Source: Rhizobium grahamii
GTDB taxonomy: Bacteria > Pseudomonadota > Alphaproteobacteria > Rhizobiales > Rhizobiaceae
Reading direction: 5' to 3'
Assembly (NCBI RefSeq): GCF_009498215.1
Contig: NZ_CP043498.1
Span: 682,001-746,000 of the forward strand
DNA length: 64,000 nt
The translations under genes and the position numbers were made by a program. How positions within the stretch are numbered: position 1 is the first letter of the stretch; every line of letters starts with the position of its first letter. Below are positions 35,047-46,407 of the stretch, piece by piece. Under the pieces are notes generated by a model. It saw only the letters and a list, made by a program, of their open reading frames with translations. It was not told where the DNA came from and searched no databases.

Positions 35047-37077
35047 CTAGAGGTGCTCGCCGGAGAGGCGCTTGCGGTGCAGTTCTTCCGCATTCGGAAG
35101 CACGTCTTTCGGCAGGCCGAAGATCTGGCCCGGCAGGATCCTGTCCGGATTGTTGATCTTGTCCTCGTTGGCCACGTAGATCGTGGTGTAGCGTACGCCG
35201 AGACCGTAGACGCGGCGGGAGATCTGCCACAGCGTATCGCCACGGCGAATGATGACTGTGTCCTTGCTCTGCTGAAGCGGAGCCTGCTCGATCGTTGCCG
35301 GCTGGTTTTCGCTGCTGGCGACTTCGTTCGTTGCAGCCGGCGCCGCAGGCGTCTCGGCCGGCGGGGAGAGCTTGGCGACCATCTCGCCGAGCTTCGACAG
35401 CGATGCGCCGACGGACTTCGCGTCGATCGGCAGCGACTGCAGGAACTTGAGCGCACCGGCAGCATCGACAGACGCATTGGTCGCGCGTTCCTTGAAGTCC
35501 GCCGTCGCATCGGCCGCAGCCCTGAAGTCGATGATCGAGCGCAAGGCGATTTCATTCGCGGAGCGCGCTGCTGCAAGCTGTTCGGCACCCGGCAGCTTGC
35601 CGTCGGCAAACAGGTTGCTCAGCAGACCGAATGCCTTGGCAACGTCGTTCCTCAGCTTTCCAAGCGCGCCTTCGTCAAGGGGAACCATTGTTGGTGCGGA
35701 GGAAGCCGAGCCGCCGCTCTGGGCGGCAACAGTCACCTGGTTGCCCGCAGGCCGGTTGAAGTTGACCGAGGCGCGCACGGCGACCTTGCCGCTTGCGTCC
35801 AGAACATCGACGCGGATCTTGTGGTCTCCAACCGCCAGCGGCATCACGCCGTCAATGACGAAGTGTCCGTCCTGGCCTGCCAGGGATTTGCCAATCAGCT
35901 TGTCGTCGGCATAGGCAACGACGGTGGAAGAGGGCTTTGCGGTGCCGGCAACGAAAATCTTGTCGCCTTCGATCTCGACCGCGTTGACCATCACGTCAGC
36001 CGCCGGTCCGCTTGCCGCCGGCTTGCCGGCATCCGGTGTGGTTGCAGGCTGTGTCGCCGGCGAGGCGGAGGCCTGCTGCGTCTGGCCGTTGTCATTGGCT
36101 GCTGCATTGCCGCTAGCAGGAGGAGTTGCCGCACCTGCGGCAGCCGAAGCGGTTGGGGCCGTGATGATGCGGCTGGCCGTTCCGGGCTTGGAAACCATGG
36201 CGAGTAGGTCGGCGCCGTTGCCATCCTTGGGAACGGATACCGTCGCAACTTCTTCCGACACCGTACTCTTGCCGTCCTTGCCGGTCGCCTTGAGCAGCAG
36301 CTGATGGTCACCCGCCGACAGCGGATTGTCGAGCACGGCCGCGAAGTCGCCGCTCGGGCCGACGTCGGTCGTGGTGACGACCTTGTCGCCATCGAGGACT
36401 TCGAGCTTGCTGTTCGGTTCGGCCGATCCGGCGATCACGGTCGAGCCATCGGGCTCGACGCGCAGGACGTCGAACGTGGGCGCCTTGGGGCCGGCATTTG
36501 CCGTGGCATCCGGCGCTGCAGGCGTTGCCGGTGCCGCAGCCTGGCCATTCGCCTGGGCGGCCGGTTCCGGAGCGCCGGTGAGTGCGGCTTCAGCCTTGGC
36601 GATGGCGGCAAGGGCATCGGGAATGTTTTCAGGCAGTGCCTGTATGATGGCGAGGGCCTTGCCGGCGCCATCCTTGGCTTTCTGAACAGCAGCTGATGTC
36701 ACCGGGTTCGTGCCCTCCGGGATGCCGAAATCGGCAAGCGTCTGCAGGGTGGTGACGGCCTTTGCCTTGGCGCTGGCAAAAACCTCCTGTGTCGGCCCCT
36801 TGCCGTCTGCGAAGAGTGCCTTAAGTTCTGTCAGTGCCTGGGCGGCTCCTGATGTCAAACCGCTGAGCGCTTTGGTGGTGGCAGCATCGTCGGCCGCGGG
36901 ACGAGACGTCTTTGCGGCGTCGGCAACCGTGTTCTTCACTTCGGAGGTTGCCTGATTGATTGCATCGCCAACCTTTGCCGCGTCTCCGCCGATGCGGGGC
37001 ATGACGACAAAGACCATCAATAGAATTGCGATTACAAGCACTGCGAGGGCCAGCAAGCCGGCACGGTTTCTCATCAT
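35047..37077 (-). CDS. Membrane-anchored LysM peptidoglycan-binding protein
   Basis: 676 residues from the first ATG of MMRNRAG, with GGGGAG upstream. One transmembrane helix (LLALAVLVIAILLMVFVV, about 6-23) is followed by long Ala/Pro/Thr-rich linkers. Two or three Ig-like segments follow (for example FDVLRVEPDGSTVIAGSAEPNSKLEV and MVNAVEIEGDKIFVAGTAKPSSTVVAYAD). The C-terminal LysM domain is VIIRRGDTLWQISRRVYG...ILPGQIFGLPKD. It probably spans the periplasm and binds peptidoglycan. Rhizobial homologues are annotated only as LysM proteins; the role is unknown. Confidence 0.88.
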   Translation of the reverse strand: MMRNRAGLLALAVLVIAILLMVFVVMPRIGGDAAKVGDAINQATSEVKNTVADAAKTSRPAADDAATTKALSGLTSGAAQALTELKALFADGKGPTQEVFASAKAKAVTTLQTLADFGIPEGTNPVTSAAVQKAKDGAGKALAIIQALPENIPDALAAIAKAEAALTGAPEPAAQANGQAAAPATPAAPDATANAGPKAPTFDVLRVEPDGSTVIAGSAEPNSKLEVLDGDKVVTTTDVGPSGDFAAVLDNPLSAGDHQLLLKATGKDGKSTVSEEVATVSVPKDGNGADLLAMVSKPGTASRIITAPTASAAAGAATPPASGNAAANDNGQTQQASASPATQPATTPDAGKPAASGPAADVMVNAVEIEGDKIFVAGTAKPSSTVVAYADDKLIGKSLAGQDGHFVIDGVMPLAVGDHKIRVDVLDASGKVAVRASVNFNRPAGNQVTVAAQSGGSASSAPTMVPLDEGALGKLRNDVAKAFGLLSNLFADGKLPGAEQLAAARSANEIALRSIIDFRAAADATADFKERATNASVDAAGALKFLQSLPIDAKSVGASLSKLGEMVAKLSPPAETPAAPAATNEVASSENQPATIEQAPLQQSKDTVIIRRGDTLWQISRRVYGLGVRYTTIYVANEDKINNPDRILPGQIFGLPKDVLPNAEELHRKRLSGEHL

Positions 37078-37163
37078 CACGTCTCCCCAGGCGGCAATCT
37101 TGCCGGACTTCCTAAAATTGCTAGCGATTCCCGCTGCTTTGCACAAGCAGTCAAAGTAGCCAG

Positions 37164-37178
37164 GCAAATGTAGGACGT
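37164..37178 (+). promoter_or_regulatory. Second copy of the 15-bp motif shared with the slt upstream region
   Basis: GCAAATGTAGGACGT lies between the divergent LysM and LOG genes, about 55 bp before the LOG start. It is the exact reverse complement of bases 5930-5944 and is followed by CGTTTTTCC where the slt copy has GTTTCC. Confidence 0.3.
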
Positions 37179-37232
37179 CGTTTTTCCGTCATTTTTCTTG
37201 ACTGGAGGCAGAGAGAATAGTTGTTTGCCCCT

Positions 37233-37859
37233 ATGACAGATCAATCTCATCCCATTCGCTCCATTTGTGTCTACTGCGGCTCGCGACCGGGCAGCGATCC
37301 TCGCCACATGGCGGCGGGCCGTGCGCTGGGTAAGGAAATCGCCGAATATGGCCTTCGCCTCATCTATGGTGGAGGCACCAAAGGCATCATGGGGGCGGTG
37401 GCGAGTGGCGTGCTTTCGAACGGTGGTCAGGTAACCGGTATCATCCCCGAGTTCCTGATCGACATGGAGGCAACGCGCCATTCCCTCGGCCAGCTCAACG
37501 AGCTGATTGTAACGCCGGACATGCATGCGCGCAAACACGCCATGTTCGAGCGTTCCGATGCGTTCGTGGCGCTGCCGGGCGGGATCGGCACTCTCGAGGA
37601 GATCGTCGAGATCATGACCTGGGCACAGCTCGGCCGTCACGAAAAGCCGATGGTGTTTGCCAACATTGGTGGTTTCTGGGACCCGATGATGGAGCTGATG
37701 CGGCACATGACGGACGAGGGCTTCGTCCACACGGCTCACCGCGTCCAGCCGCTCGTCATCGACGACATCTCGGAAATCATCCCCGGGATCATGGCGCAGG
37801 CGGCTGAGATAGCCTCGACCGATCGCGACGGCGAGGATGCCGTCATCTCGAAGATGTAA
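37233..37859 (+). CDS. LOG-family (TIGR00730) nucleoside 5'-monophosphate phosphoribohydrolase
   Basis: 208 residues from the ATG; a TTG four codons upstream is an alternative. Family motifs are ICVYCGSRPGSD (11-22), LIYGGGTKGIMGAVA (43-57) and the active-site PGGIGTLEE (115-123). LOG proteins release free cytokinin bases, or hydrolyse AMP-type nucleotides, by splitting ribose 5'-phosphate from the base. In a plant-associated bacterium a link to cytokinin is possible but not shown. It converges on rarD across an inverted-repeat element. Confidence 0.92.
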   Translation: MTDQSHPIRSICVYCGSRPGSDPRHMAAGRALGKEIAEYGLRLIYGGGTKGIMGAVASGVLSNGGQVTGIIPEFLIDMEATRHSLGQLNELIVTPDMHARKHAMFERSDAFVALPGGIGTLEEIVEIMTWAQLGRHEKPMVFANIGGFWDPMMELMRHMTDEGFVHTAHRVQPLVIDDISEIIPGIMAQAAEIASTDRDGEDAVISKM

Positions 37860-37870
37860 GGGCGGGGACG

Positions 37871-38141
37871 AGAGCCTTTCCGGGTTATATTGAACCATTC
37901 TGCCGGAGCAGGTTTTCGTCAGGGCAAAGGCGATTGGCGAAGGGCATACCCCTTGGTACGTCCGAGCCTATCGCCTTTGATCCTGGCGGAAAGATGCCTG
38001 GCCCTTCGGGTTGGCTGAAACGGGCCGCCTGATCGACCGGCTGGCTTGGCCGTATGCGTTGGCTACGACGCGCGCCAGCCGGTCGACCATCCGACTCCGT
38101 TTGAGCCAACAGAATGGTTCAATATAACCCGGAAAGGCTCT
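37871..38141. repeat. 271-bp foldback (MITE-like) intergenic element with 32-bp perfect terminal inverted repeats
   Basis: Bases 37871-37902 and 38110-38141 are exact reverse complements (32 bp). Beyond them, CGGGGACG (37863-37870) pairs with CGTCCCCG (38144-38151) across a 2-base bulge. The interior holds two more inverted repeats: CAAAGGCGAT / ATCGCCTTTG (37925-37934 / 37970-37979) and a 15-bp pair with one mismatch (38031-38045 / 38074-38088). There is no coding frame. It lies between two convergent genes, and the rarD stop codon lies at its right edge. This resembles rhizobial intergenic mosaic (RIME-like) or MITE elements; family identity needs a search. Confidence 0.8.
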
Positions 38142-39054
38142 AGCGTCCCCGGTTCCCCCTGAGCATTCCCCAGGTGTAGAGGACAAGACCTGCCCAGATC
38201 AGCGGGAAGGCGATCATGCGTGCCGTGCCGAGAGGCTCGTGGAACAGGAAGATCGCGATCAGGAAGATCATCGTCGGCGCGATGTACTGCATGATGCCGA
38301 TCGTCGACAGCCGCAGCAGCTTGGCGCCGTTGGCATAGATCATCAGCGGAACGGCGGTGATGAGGCCGCAGCCGAGCAAGAGGGCCGTGTCGGACCAGCC
38401 GGTGCGGTAGAAGTGTCCTTGGCCGCTGCCGAACTCCAGATAGAGAATGTAGAAGAAGGCGGGGATGCTGAGGATCAGCACCTCGAGAAAGAAGCCCTGG
38501 TTCGGCCCGAGCGGCAGTGTCTTGCGAAACAGCGCGTAGAGGCCCCAGGAAATCGTCAGCGTCAGCGACACCCACGGAATGCCGCCACTGTCGGCGGCGA
38601 GTACGACCACGGCGAGGCCCGCCAGCGCGATTGCCGCGATCTGGGCCGGCAGCAGCTTTTCCTTCAGGACCACGGCGCCGAGAAAAATGCTGAACAGCGG
38701 ATTGATGAAGTAGCCAAGCGCTGCATCGAGCGCGTGGCCGGCACCGATCGCCCAGACATAGGTGCCCCAGTTGATGGTAATCAGGGTTGCCGTCAGTGCT
38801 GCCATGGCGAGCATTCGCGGCGAGCGCAAGGCAGTGCGGATATCATTCGTGCGGCCGAGGACCACCAGTACCAGCCCCGCCAACGGCAGGGACCAGACGA
38901 TGCGGTGGGCAATGACCTCAGCCGGCGAGATATGCGCGACGGCCTTCATGTAGATCGGCAGGAAACCCCACAGAAGGTACGCCGTCAGCGCAAAGGCAAA
39001 GCCACGCGGACTGTCTTCGTTCTTGATAACAGGAGCGCTTGCATTGGCGGACAT
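38140..39054 (-). CDS. rarD: RarD-type EamA/DMT family transporter
   Basis: 304 residues with about ten membrane segments in two EamA repeats. RarD-specific features are AYLLWGFLPIYMKAVAHISPAEVIAHRIVWSL and NWGTYVWAIGAGHALDAALGYFINPLFSIFLGAVVLKEKL. It was named from chloramphenicol sensitivity, and the transported substrate is not known. The last codons (NRGR stop) fall in the right arm of the adjoining foldback element, so the element boundary sets or overlaps the C-terminus. Confidence 0.93.
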   Translation of the reverse strand: MSANASAPVIKNEDSPRGFAFALTAYLLWGFLPIYMKAVAHISPAEVIAHRIVWSLPLAGLVLVVLGRTNDIRTALRSPRMLAMAALTATLITINWGTYVWAIGAGHALDAALGYFINPLFSIFLGAVVLKEKLLPAQIAAIALAGLAVVVLAADSGGIPWVSLTLTISWGLYALFRKTLPLGPNQGFFLEVLILSIPAFFYILYLEFGSGQGHFYRTGWSDTALLLGCGLITAVPLMIYANGAKLLRLSTIGIMQYIAPTMIFLIAIFLFHEPLGTARMIAFPLIWAGLVLYTWGMLRGNRGR

Positions 39055-39159
39055 CGAGTGTTTCCATATTTGTTCTTGTTATGGATCCGCTTAACCTAAC
39101 GGACGTGAATAGGCCAATTCATTTCGGTGAATGGATGCCTGATCGCGACGGTGACCATC

Positions 39160-40023
39160 ATGAACCAGGAGGCACTTGCCAACTGCCGCAGGGAATTTGC
39201 CTACCGCATGCTCTCAAAGGAGGGGGTCCAAGGCGACGAAGCGCTGCTGCAAGCCTATGCGACGGTGCCGAGAGAGCGGTTTCTGGGGCCGCCGCCCTGG
39301 AAGATGGCGGGATGGGGCGGCTATGTCGATACGTCCGAAGACCCCTCCGTGGTCTATCAGGACGCCTTGTTTGCGCTCCAGCATGAAAGGCACATCAACA
39401 ACGGCAGCCCGAGCCTCCATGCCCGAGGGATCCACAAGTTGGCACTCTGTCGTGGGAAAACGGTCTGTCATGTCGGCGCCGGCAGCGGCTACTACACGGC
39501 AATCATGTCCATGCTGGTCGGTGAGACGGGGCATGTCATCGCCATTGAATTCGACGGCGAACTGGCGGCGCGTGCGGAAGAAAACCTCCGCGATTACCCC
39601 AACATTCGCATCGTCAATGGTGATGGGTTCGAATGGCCACACGAACCTGCTGATGCGGTCTACGTGAACTTTGCCGTCCACCGTCCGGCCGATGCCTGGG
39701 TGGAGCGGTTGAAGATCGGCGGTCGCCTGATCCTGCCGCTTGGCGTTCCCGATGTCGATGCAGCAGGGCCGACCGGTCTTGCGTCCTACGCCGGCTTCTT
39801 CCTGTTCCGCCGCGAGGAGCATGGCTATGCGGCCGAATATCTCGGGCCTGTTGCGTTCGTCTGGGGCGAGGCGATCAAGGGCGGCTTTGATCTTTACCGG
39901 CGGCTTGAGGCGGCTTTCCAGGCGGGAGGAGTGGACAAGGTCCGTGCCCTGCGCTGGAAAACCGAGCGAAAGGGCAGGGAGTGGTATTCCGAGGCTGACT
40001 GGGGCCTAGTCTTCGACGCCTGA
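39160..40023 (+). CDS. Protein-L-isoaspartate O-methyltransferase-like SAM methyltransferase
   Basis: 287 residues from the ATG of MNQEALANCRREFAYRML; a GTG 11 codons upstream is possible. The PCMT-like segments are VPRERFLGPPPW, then motif I VCHVGAGSGYYTAIMSMLVG, post-I VIAIEFDGELAARAEENL and LKIGGRLILPLG. It is longer than classical Pcm (about 210 residues) and has a different C-terminus, so the methyl acceptor is uncertain. It converges with cimA with only 3 bp between the stop codons. Confidence 0.82.
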   Translation: MNQEALANCRREFAYRMLSKEGVQGDEALLQAYATVPRERFLGPPPWKMAGWGGYVDTSEDPSVVYQDALFALQHERHINNGSPSLHARGIHKLALCRGKTVCHVGAGSGYYTAIMSMLVGETGHVIAIEFDGELAARAEENLRDYPNIRIVNGDGFEWPHEPADAVYVNFAVHRPADAWVERLKIGGRLILPLGVPDVDAAGPTGLASYAGFFLFRREEHGYAAEYLGPVAFVWGEAIKGGFDLYRRLEAAFQAGGVDKVRALRWKTERKGREWYSEADWGLVFDA

Positions 40024-40026
40024 AGC

Positions 40027-41643
40027 CTACTCTGCTGCGATCTTGCCCGCGAGCTGGCGGTTTTTCATCAGCTTGTAGATGACAGAATCCATCAGCGCCT
40101 GGAACGAGGCGTCGATGATGTTCTCGGAAACGCCGACCGTCCACCAGCGAACGCCGTCGCTATCGGTGGATTCGATGAGAACCCGGGTGATGGCCTCGGT
40201 GCCGCCGTTGAGGATACGCACCTTGAAGTCTGCCAGCACAAGATCGTCGATCTCGTGCTGGTATTTGCCGAAGTCCTTGCGCAGTGCCAGGTCGAGCGCG
40301 TTGACAGGACCGTCGCCTTCCGCGACCGACATGATCGTCAGCCCGTCGATGACGATCTTCACGACGGCTTCTGAGACGATTTTCACCCGGCCGTGGGAGT
40401 CGAAGCGTCGCTCGACCATGACGCGGAAGCCTTCGACGGAGAAGAATTCCGGGATCGTGCCGAGCGTTCTCCGTGCAAGCAGCTCGAAGCTGGCATCAGC
40501 GCCCTCATAGGCATAACCGGACGCCTCCCGCTCCTTCACCAGCGAGATCAGCCGGTCGAGCTTCGGGTCATCCTTGCCAACCTCGATGCCGCGCCGTTTC
40601 AGCGCGTTGATGAAGTTCGCCTTGCCGCCCTGATCCGACACCATGACCTTGCGGAAATTGCCGACGCTTTCGGGCGTCACATGCTCGTAGGTACGCGGAT
40701 CCTTCAAAAGCGCCGAAGCATGGATGCCGGCCTTGGTCGCGAATGCAGACGCGCCGACATAGGGCATCTGGTGATCCGGCGAGCGGTTGAGAAGCTCGTC
40801 GAACGCATGCGAGAGCCGCGTGAGGTTCAGCAGGCGGTCAGTATCGATCGAGGTTTCAAACCGCGACGAATAGGTTTCCTTGAGCGCCAGCGTCGGGATC
40901 AGCGTCACGAGGTTCGCATTGCCGCAACGTTCGCCGATGCCGTTCAATGTGCCCTGGATCTGGCGCACGCCGGCTTCCACGGCCGCCAGCGAGTTGGCAA
41001 CCGCCTGGCCGGTGTCGTTGTGCGCGTGGATGCCAAGACAGTGGCCGGGAACGCCTGCAGCGATCAGCGCCTCGATGGTTGCCCGGATTTCCGGCGGCTG
41101 CGTGCCGCCGTTGGTATCACAGAGCACGACCCAGCGGGCGCCGGAGTCATAGGCAGTCTTGGCACAGGCAATCGCATAAGCGGGATTTGCCTTGTAGCCG
41201 TCGAAGAAATGCTCGCAATCGACCATGGCTTCCTTGCCGGCGGCGACTGCGGCCTTGACGCTTTCCGCAATGCTCTCAAGATTTTCCTCGTTGGTGCAGC
41301 CGAGCGCGACCTTGACATGATAGTCCCAGCTCTTCGCGACGAAACAGATCGCGTCGCTCTCCGCCTGCAGCAGGCTCGCGAGGCCAGGGTCGTTCGAAGC
41401 CGAAACGCCGGCTCGCTTTGTCATGCCGAAGGCAACGAACTTGGCCTGCGCGGTGCGCTTCTCGCTGAAAAACGCCGTATCGGTAGGATTGGCGCCGGGA
41501 TAACCGCCTTCGACGTAATCAAGGCCAAACTCGTCGAGCATGCTCGCGATCGCAATCTTGTCCTCGACGGAGAAGTCGATGCCGGGCGTCTGCTGCCCGT
41601 CGCGGAGCGTCGTGTCGAAGAGGTAGATCTTTTCGCGTGTCAT
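40027..41643 (-). CDS. cimA: (R)-citramalate synthase
   Basis: 538 residues, alpha-isopropylmalate synthase superfamily. The TIM barrel begins KIYLFDTTLRDGQQTPGIDFSVEDK and contains the metal-site HAHNDTGQAVANS. The C-terminal regulatory domain (LPYEGADASFELLARR-like, then the leuA dimer domain) is present. The TLRDGQQTPG pattern and the length fit CimA rather than LeuA. It condenses pyruvate with acetyl-CoA to citramalate, a threonine-independent route to isoleucine. It lies 31 bp after the pip gene on the same strand. Confidence 0.93.
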   Translation of the reverse strand: MTREKIYLFDTTLRDGQQTPGIDFSVEDKIAIASMLDEFGLDYVEGGYPGANPTDTAFFSEKRTAQAKFVAFGMTKRAGVSASNDPGLASLLQAESDAICFVAKSWDYHVKVALGCTNEENLESIAESVKAAVAAGKEAMVDCEHFFDGYKANPAYAIACAKTAYDSGARWVVLCDTNGGTQPPEIRATIEALIAAGVPGHCLGIHAHNDTGQAVANSLAAVEAGVRQIQGTLNGIGERCGNANLVTLIPTLALKETYSSRFETSIDTDRLLNLTRLSHAFDELLNRSPDHQMPYVGASAFATKAGIHASALLKDPRTYEHVTPESVGNFRKVMVSDQGGKANFINALKRRGIEVGKDDPKLDRLISLVKEREASGYAYEGADASFELLARRTLGTIPEFFSVEGFRVMVERRFDSHGRVKIVSEAVVKIVIDGLTIMSVAEGDGPVNALDLALRKDFGKYQHEIDDLVLADFKVRILNGGTEAITRVLIESTDSDGVRWWTVGVSENIIDASFQALMDSVIYKLMKNRQLAGKIAAE

Positions 41644-41674
41644 GATGGTCGTCCTGTCGGCCTTGTGGGGCTCG

Positions 41675-43588
<1,914 letters not shown>

Positions 43589-43592
<4 letters not shown>

Positions 43593-44068
43593 GGATTCCG
43601 CTCCTCGGGCCAGGTGGTCGTGTCGTGATCCGGGTGCTGGTAGGAGACGATGTCGTGCAGGAAGGGCGCAGCCTCGATGTCCTCATAAGTCTCCCGGGCA
43701 GGCAAGTCGCGAAGCCGATCGACGAAATCGATCTTGCGCTCGGTGCCGAACTGGATGACGGGCGGAAGCGCGGAAGGATCGTCGAAAGCGCCCGCCGCCA
43801 CTGCCACTCCATCCGGCGCCTCGTAAGTCAAAGGCGTGCCGCAATCCGCGCAGAAACCGCGCTGGACAAAGTTGGAGGAACGAAAAAGCTTGCGCTCGCC
43901 GCGCGTCCATTCGAACTCTGCGCCCCGTACGGAAACCAGCGGCGCGTAATAGGCGCCGAAAGCCTTCTGGCACATGCGACAATGACAGATGGACGAATCC
44001 TTGAGCGTCCCGCGAACCCGAAAGCGGATCGCGCCGCACTGGCATCCGCCGGTGTAGGTTGAGGTCAT
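43589..44068 (-). CDS. GFA/CENP-V family zinc protein, copy 3
   Basis: 159 residues. Zinc ligands are Cys9/Cys11, Cys28/Cys30/Cys33 and Cys73/Cys76. The start overlaps the stop of the DUF559 gene by 4 bp (ATGA), so its translation should depend on that gene. The C-terminus has RLRDLPARETYEDIEAAPFLHDIVSYQHPDHDTTTWP. First of the three GFA paralogues in the order of transcription. Confidence 0.92.
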
Positions 44069-44433
44069 GGCTTGCGCCTCCCGATCGTTGCGAGGATATG
44101 CAGGCAGACGTTGTCGATATCGCGGAGCACGTCGTCGTTCCAGAAGCGGATGACGGTCCAGCCTGCGGTTTGCAAACGGCGCGTTCGGACCGAGTCATAA
44201 TCCGCCGCTAGCTCATTGGCGTGTTGCGATCCGTCGAGTTCGACAATCAACCGATGTGAAGGGCAGGCGAAGTCGACGATGTAACCGGCGATCGGCAGTT
44301 GTCGGCGGAACCCCAATCCCATCAGGCGGTGTGCACGCAATTCGTTCCAGAGCTTGAGTTCAGCATCGGTGAGGGCCTTGCGCATGCGTTTGGCATTCGC
44401 GCGACGTGGTGGCGGGACGGGTGCATGTGGCAT
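44065..44433 (-). CDS. DUF559 endonuclease-like protein
   Basis: 122 residues from an ATG with AAGGAG 6 nt upstream; a longer frame only reads through a palindromic repeat (PLEGEMPGRAEGG). DUF559 core: MRKALTDAELKLWNELRAHRLMGLGFRRQLPIAGYIVDFACPSHRLIVELDGSQH, with Asp54, Glu65 and Asp67 forming a PD-(D/E)XK-like D...E-x-D site, and RLQTAGWTVIRFWNDDVLRDIDNV. The fold is related to Vsr and restriction-type nucleases; function unknown. It heads a five-gene coupled operon with three GFA genes and pip, and stands beside two inverted palindromic repeats. Confidence 0.88.
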   Translation of the reverse strand: MPHAPVPPPRRANAKRMRKALTDAELKLWNELRAHRLMGLGFRRQLPIAGYIVDFACPSHRLIVELDGSQHANELAADYDSVRTRRLQTAGWTVIRFWNDDVLRDIDNVCLHILATIGRRKP

Positions 44434-44467
44434 TGCATGCTCCTTCGTTTCTGCCTCTGGCGCACTA

Positions 44468-44514
44468 CCCCCCTCTGCCCTGCCGGGCATCTCCCCCTCA
44501 AGGGGGGAGATCGG
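44468..44514 (+). repeat. Palindromic intergenic repeat, copy A
   Basis: About 47 bp containing the hairpin ATCTCCCCCTCAAGGGGGGAGAT-like stem (44490-44512) next to a GC-rich block CTGCCCTGCCGGGCA. It is the near-exact reverse complement of 44593-44637 (differences only in the length of C/G runs). Similar PLEGEMPGRAEGG-coding palindromes are, from memory, widespread in rhizobial genomes. Confidence 0.8.
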
Positions 44515-44592
44515 ATTGTGGTGATGTTTTGCCTGATAGCCAACTCTTAGAATGCTGGGGCTTTTCCGGTTTGCGACCAACGGCGCGTCAGG

Positions 44593-44637
44593 CCGATCTC
44601 CCCCTTGAGGGGGAGATGCCCGGCAGGGCAGAGGGGG
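44593..44637 (-). repeat. Palindromic intergenic repeat, copy B
   Basis: About 45 bp in inverse orientation to copy A, 78 bp away, with the same internal hairpin of GATCTCCCCC and GGGGGAGAT. Together the two copies can form a long stem-loop between cysS and the DUF559 gene. Confidence 0.8.
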
Positions 44638-44664
44638 TATGGCAAGCCGCAGCGCTCATCATTG

Positions 44665-46056
<1,392 letters not shown>

Positions 46057-46407
46057 GTCTACTCTCCCAAATGCAATGATCCGAAAAAAACTCTGCCACC
46101 GGCGGGCCGGGGCGTTTCTCATCTTGGACTTTTCAGGAGACGAAAACGGCCAGGCCAGCGAGCGCGCTAGCGAATAATCTTCCGGCAGATAATGCAGATA
46201 ACCGTTTTCATGGCGGGTTTTATGGCGCGGGAACGGGGATTGGTCAAGGGGGTGAGAAGCGGTCCGGCGCCAGCCGGAGCAATCGATCCAGTGAATCGAT
46301 TGCAGCGCCGAACGCCCGAAGCGAAAGCGAAGGGCCGGGGCGGTGCCAATCGTACGGCCCCCACAATATTCTGCTATAACGCGCCGGAAGTGCGGAAGAC
46401 CCCAAGC
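46057..46407. other. 351-bp intergenic region between cysS and the lysozyme gene, with a candidate dispersed repeat
   Basis: Between about 46260 and 46350 lies a GC-rich block with the inverted repeat CAATCGAT / ATCGATTG (46280-46287 / 46295-46302) and a second imperfect pair GCCC...GGGC. It is open in several frames and looks like an intergenic repeat, not a gene. TATAAC at 46374-46379 could be a -10 box for the lysozyme gene, without a clear -35. Confidence 0.45.

Noticed and set aside
37863..38151. Possible CRISPR array in the rarD element
   Set aside because: The repeats are inverted and occur once each; there is no direct-repeat/spacer periodicity, and no cas gene anywhere in the window.
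40027..41643. Reading cimA as leuA
   Set aside because: The TTLRDGQQTPG start and the overall length fit citramalate synthase; LeuA proteins have a different N-terminal extension and specificity residues.
44434..44580. 49-codon N-terminal extension of the DUF559 protein
   Set aside because: It is the translation of a palindromic repeat, and a strong AAGGAG marks the internal ATG as the start.
46192..46407. 72-codon N-terminal extension of the GH25 lysozyme
   Set aside because: It translates a probable repeat and precedes the natural membrane anchor; later GTG codons give a normal signal-anchor protein.
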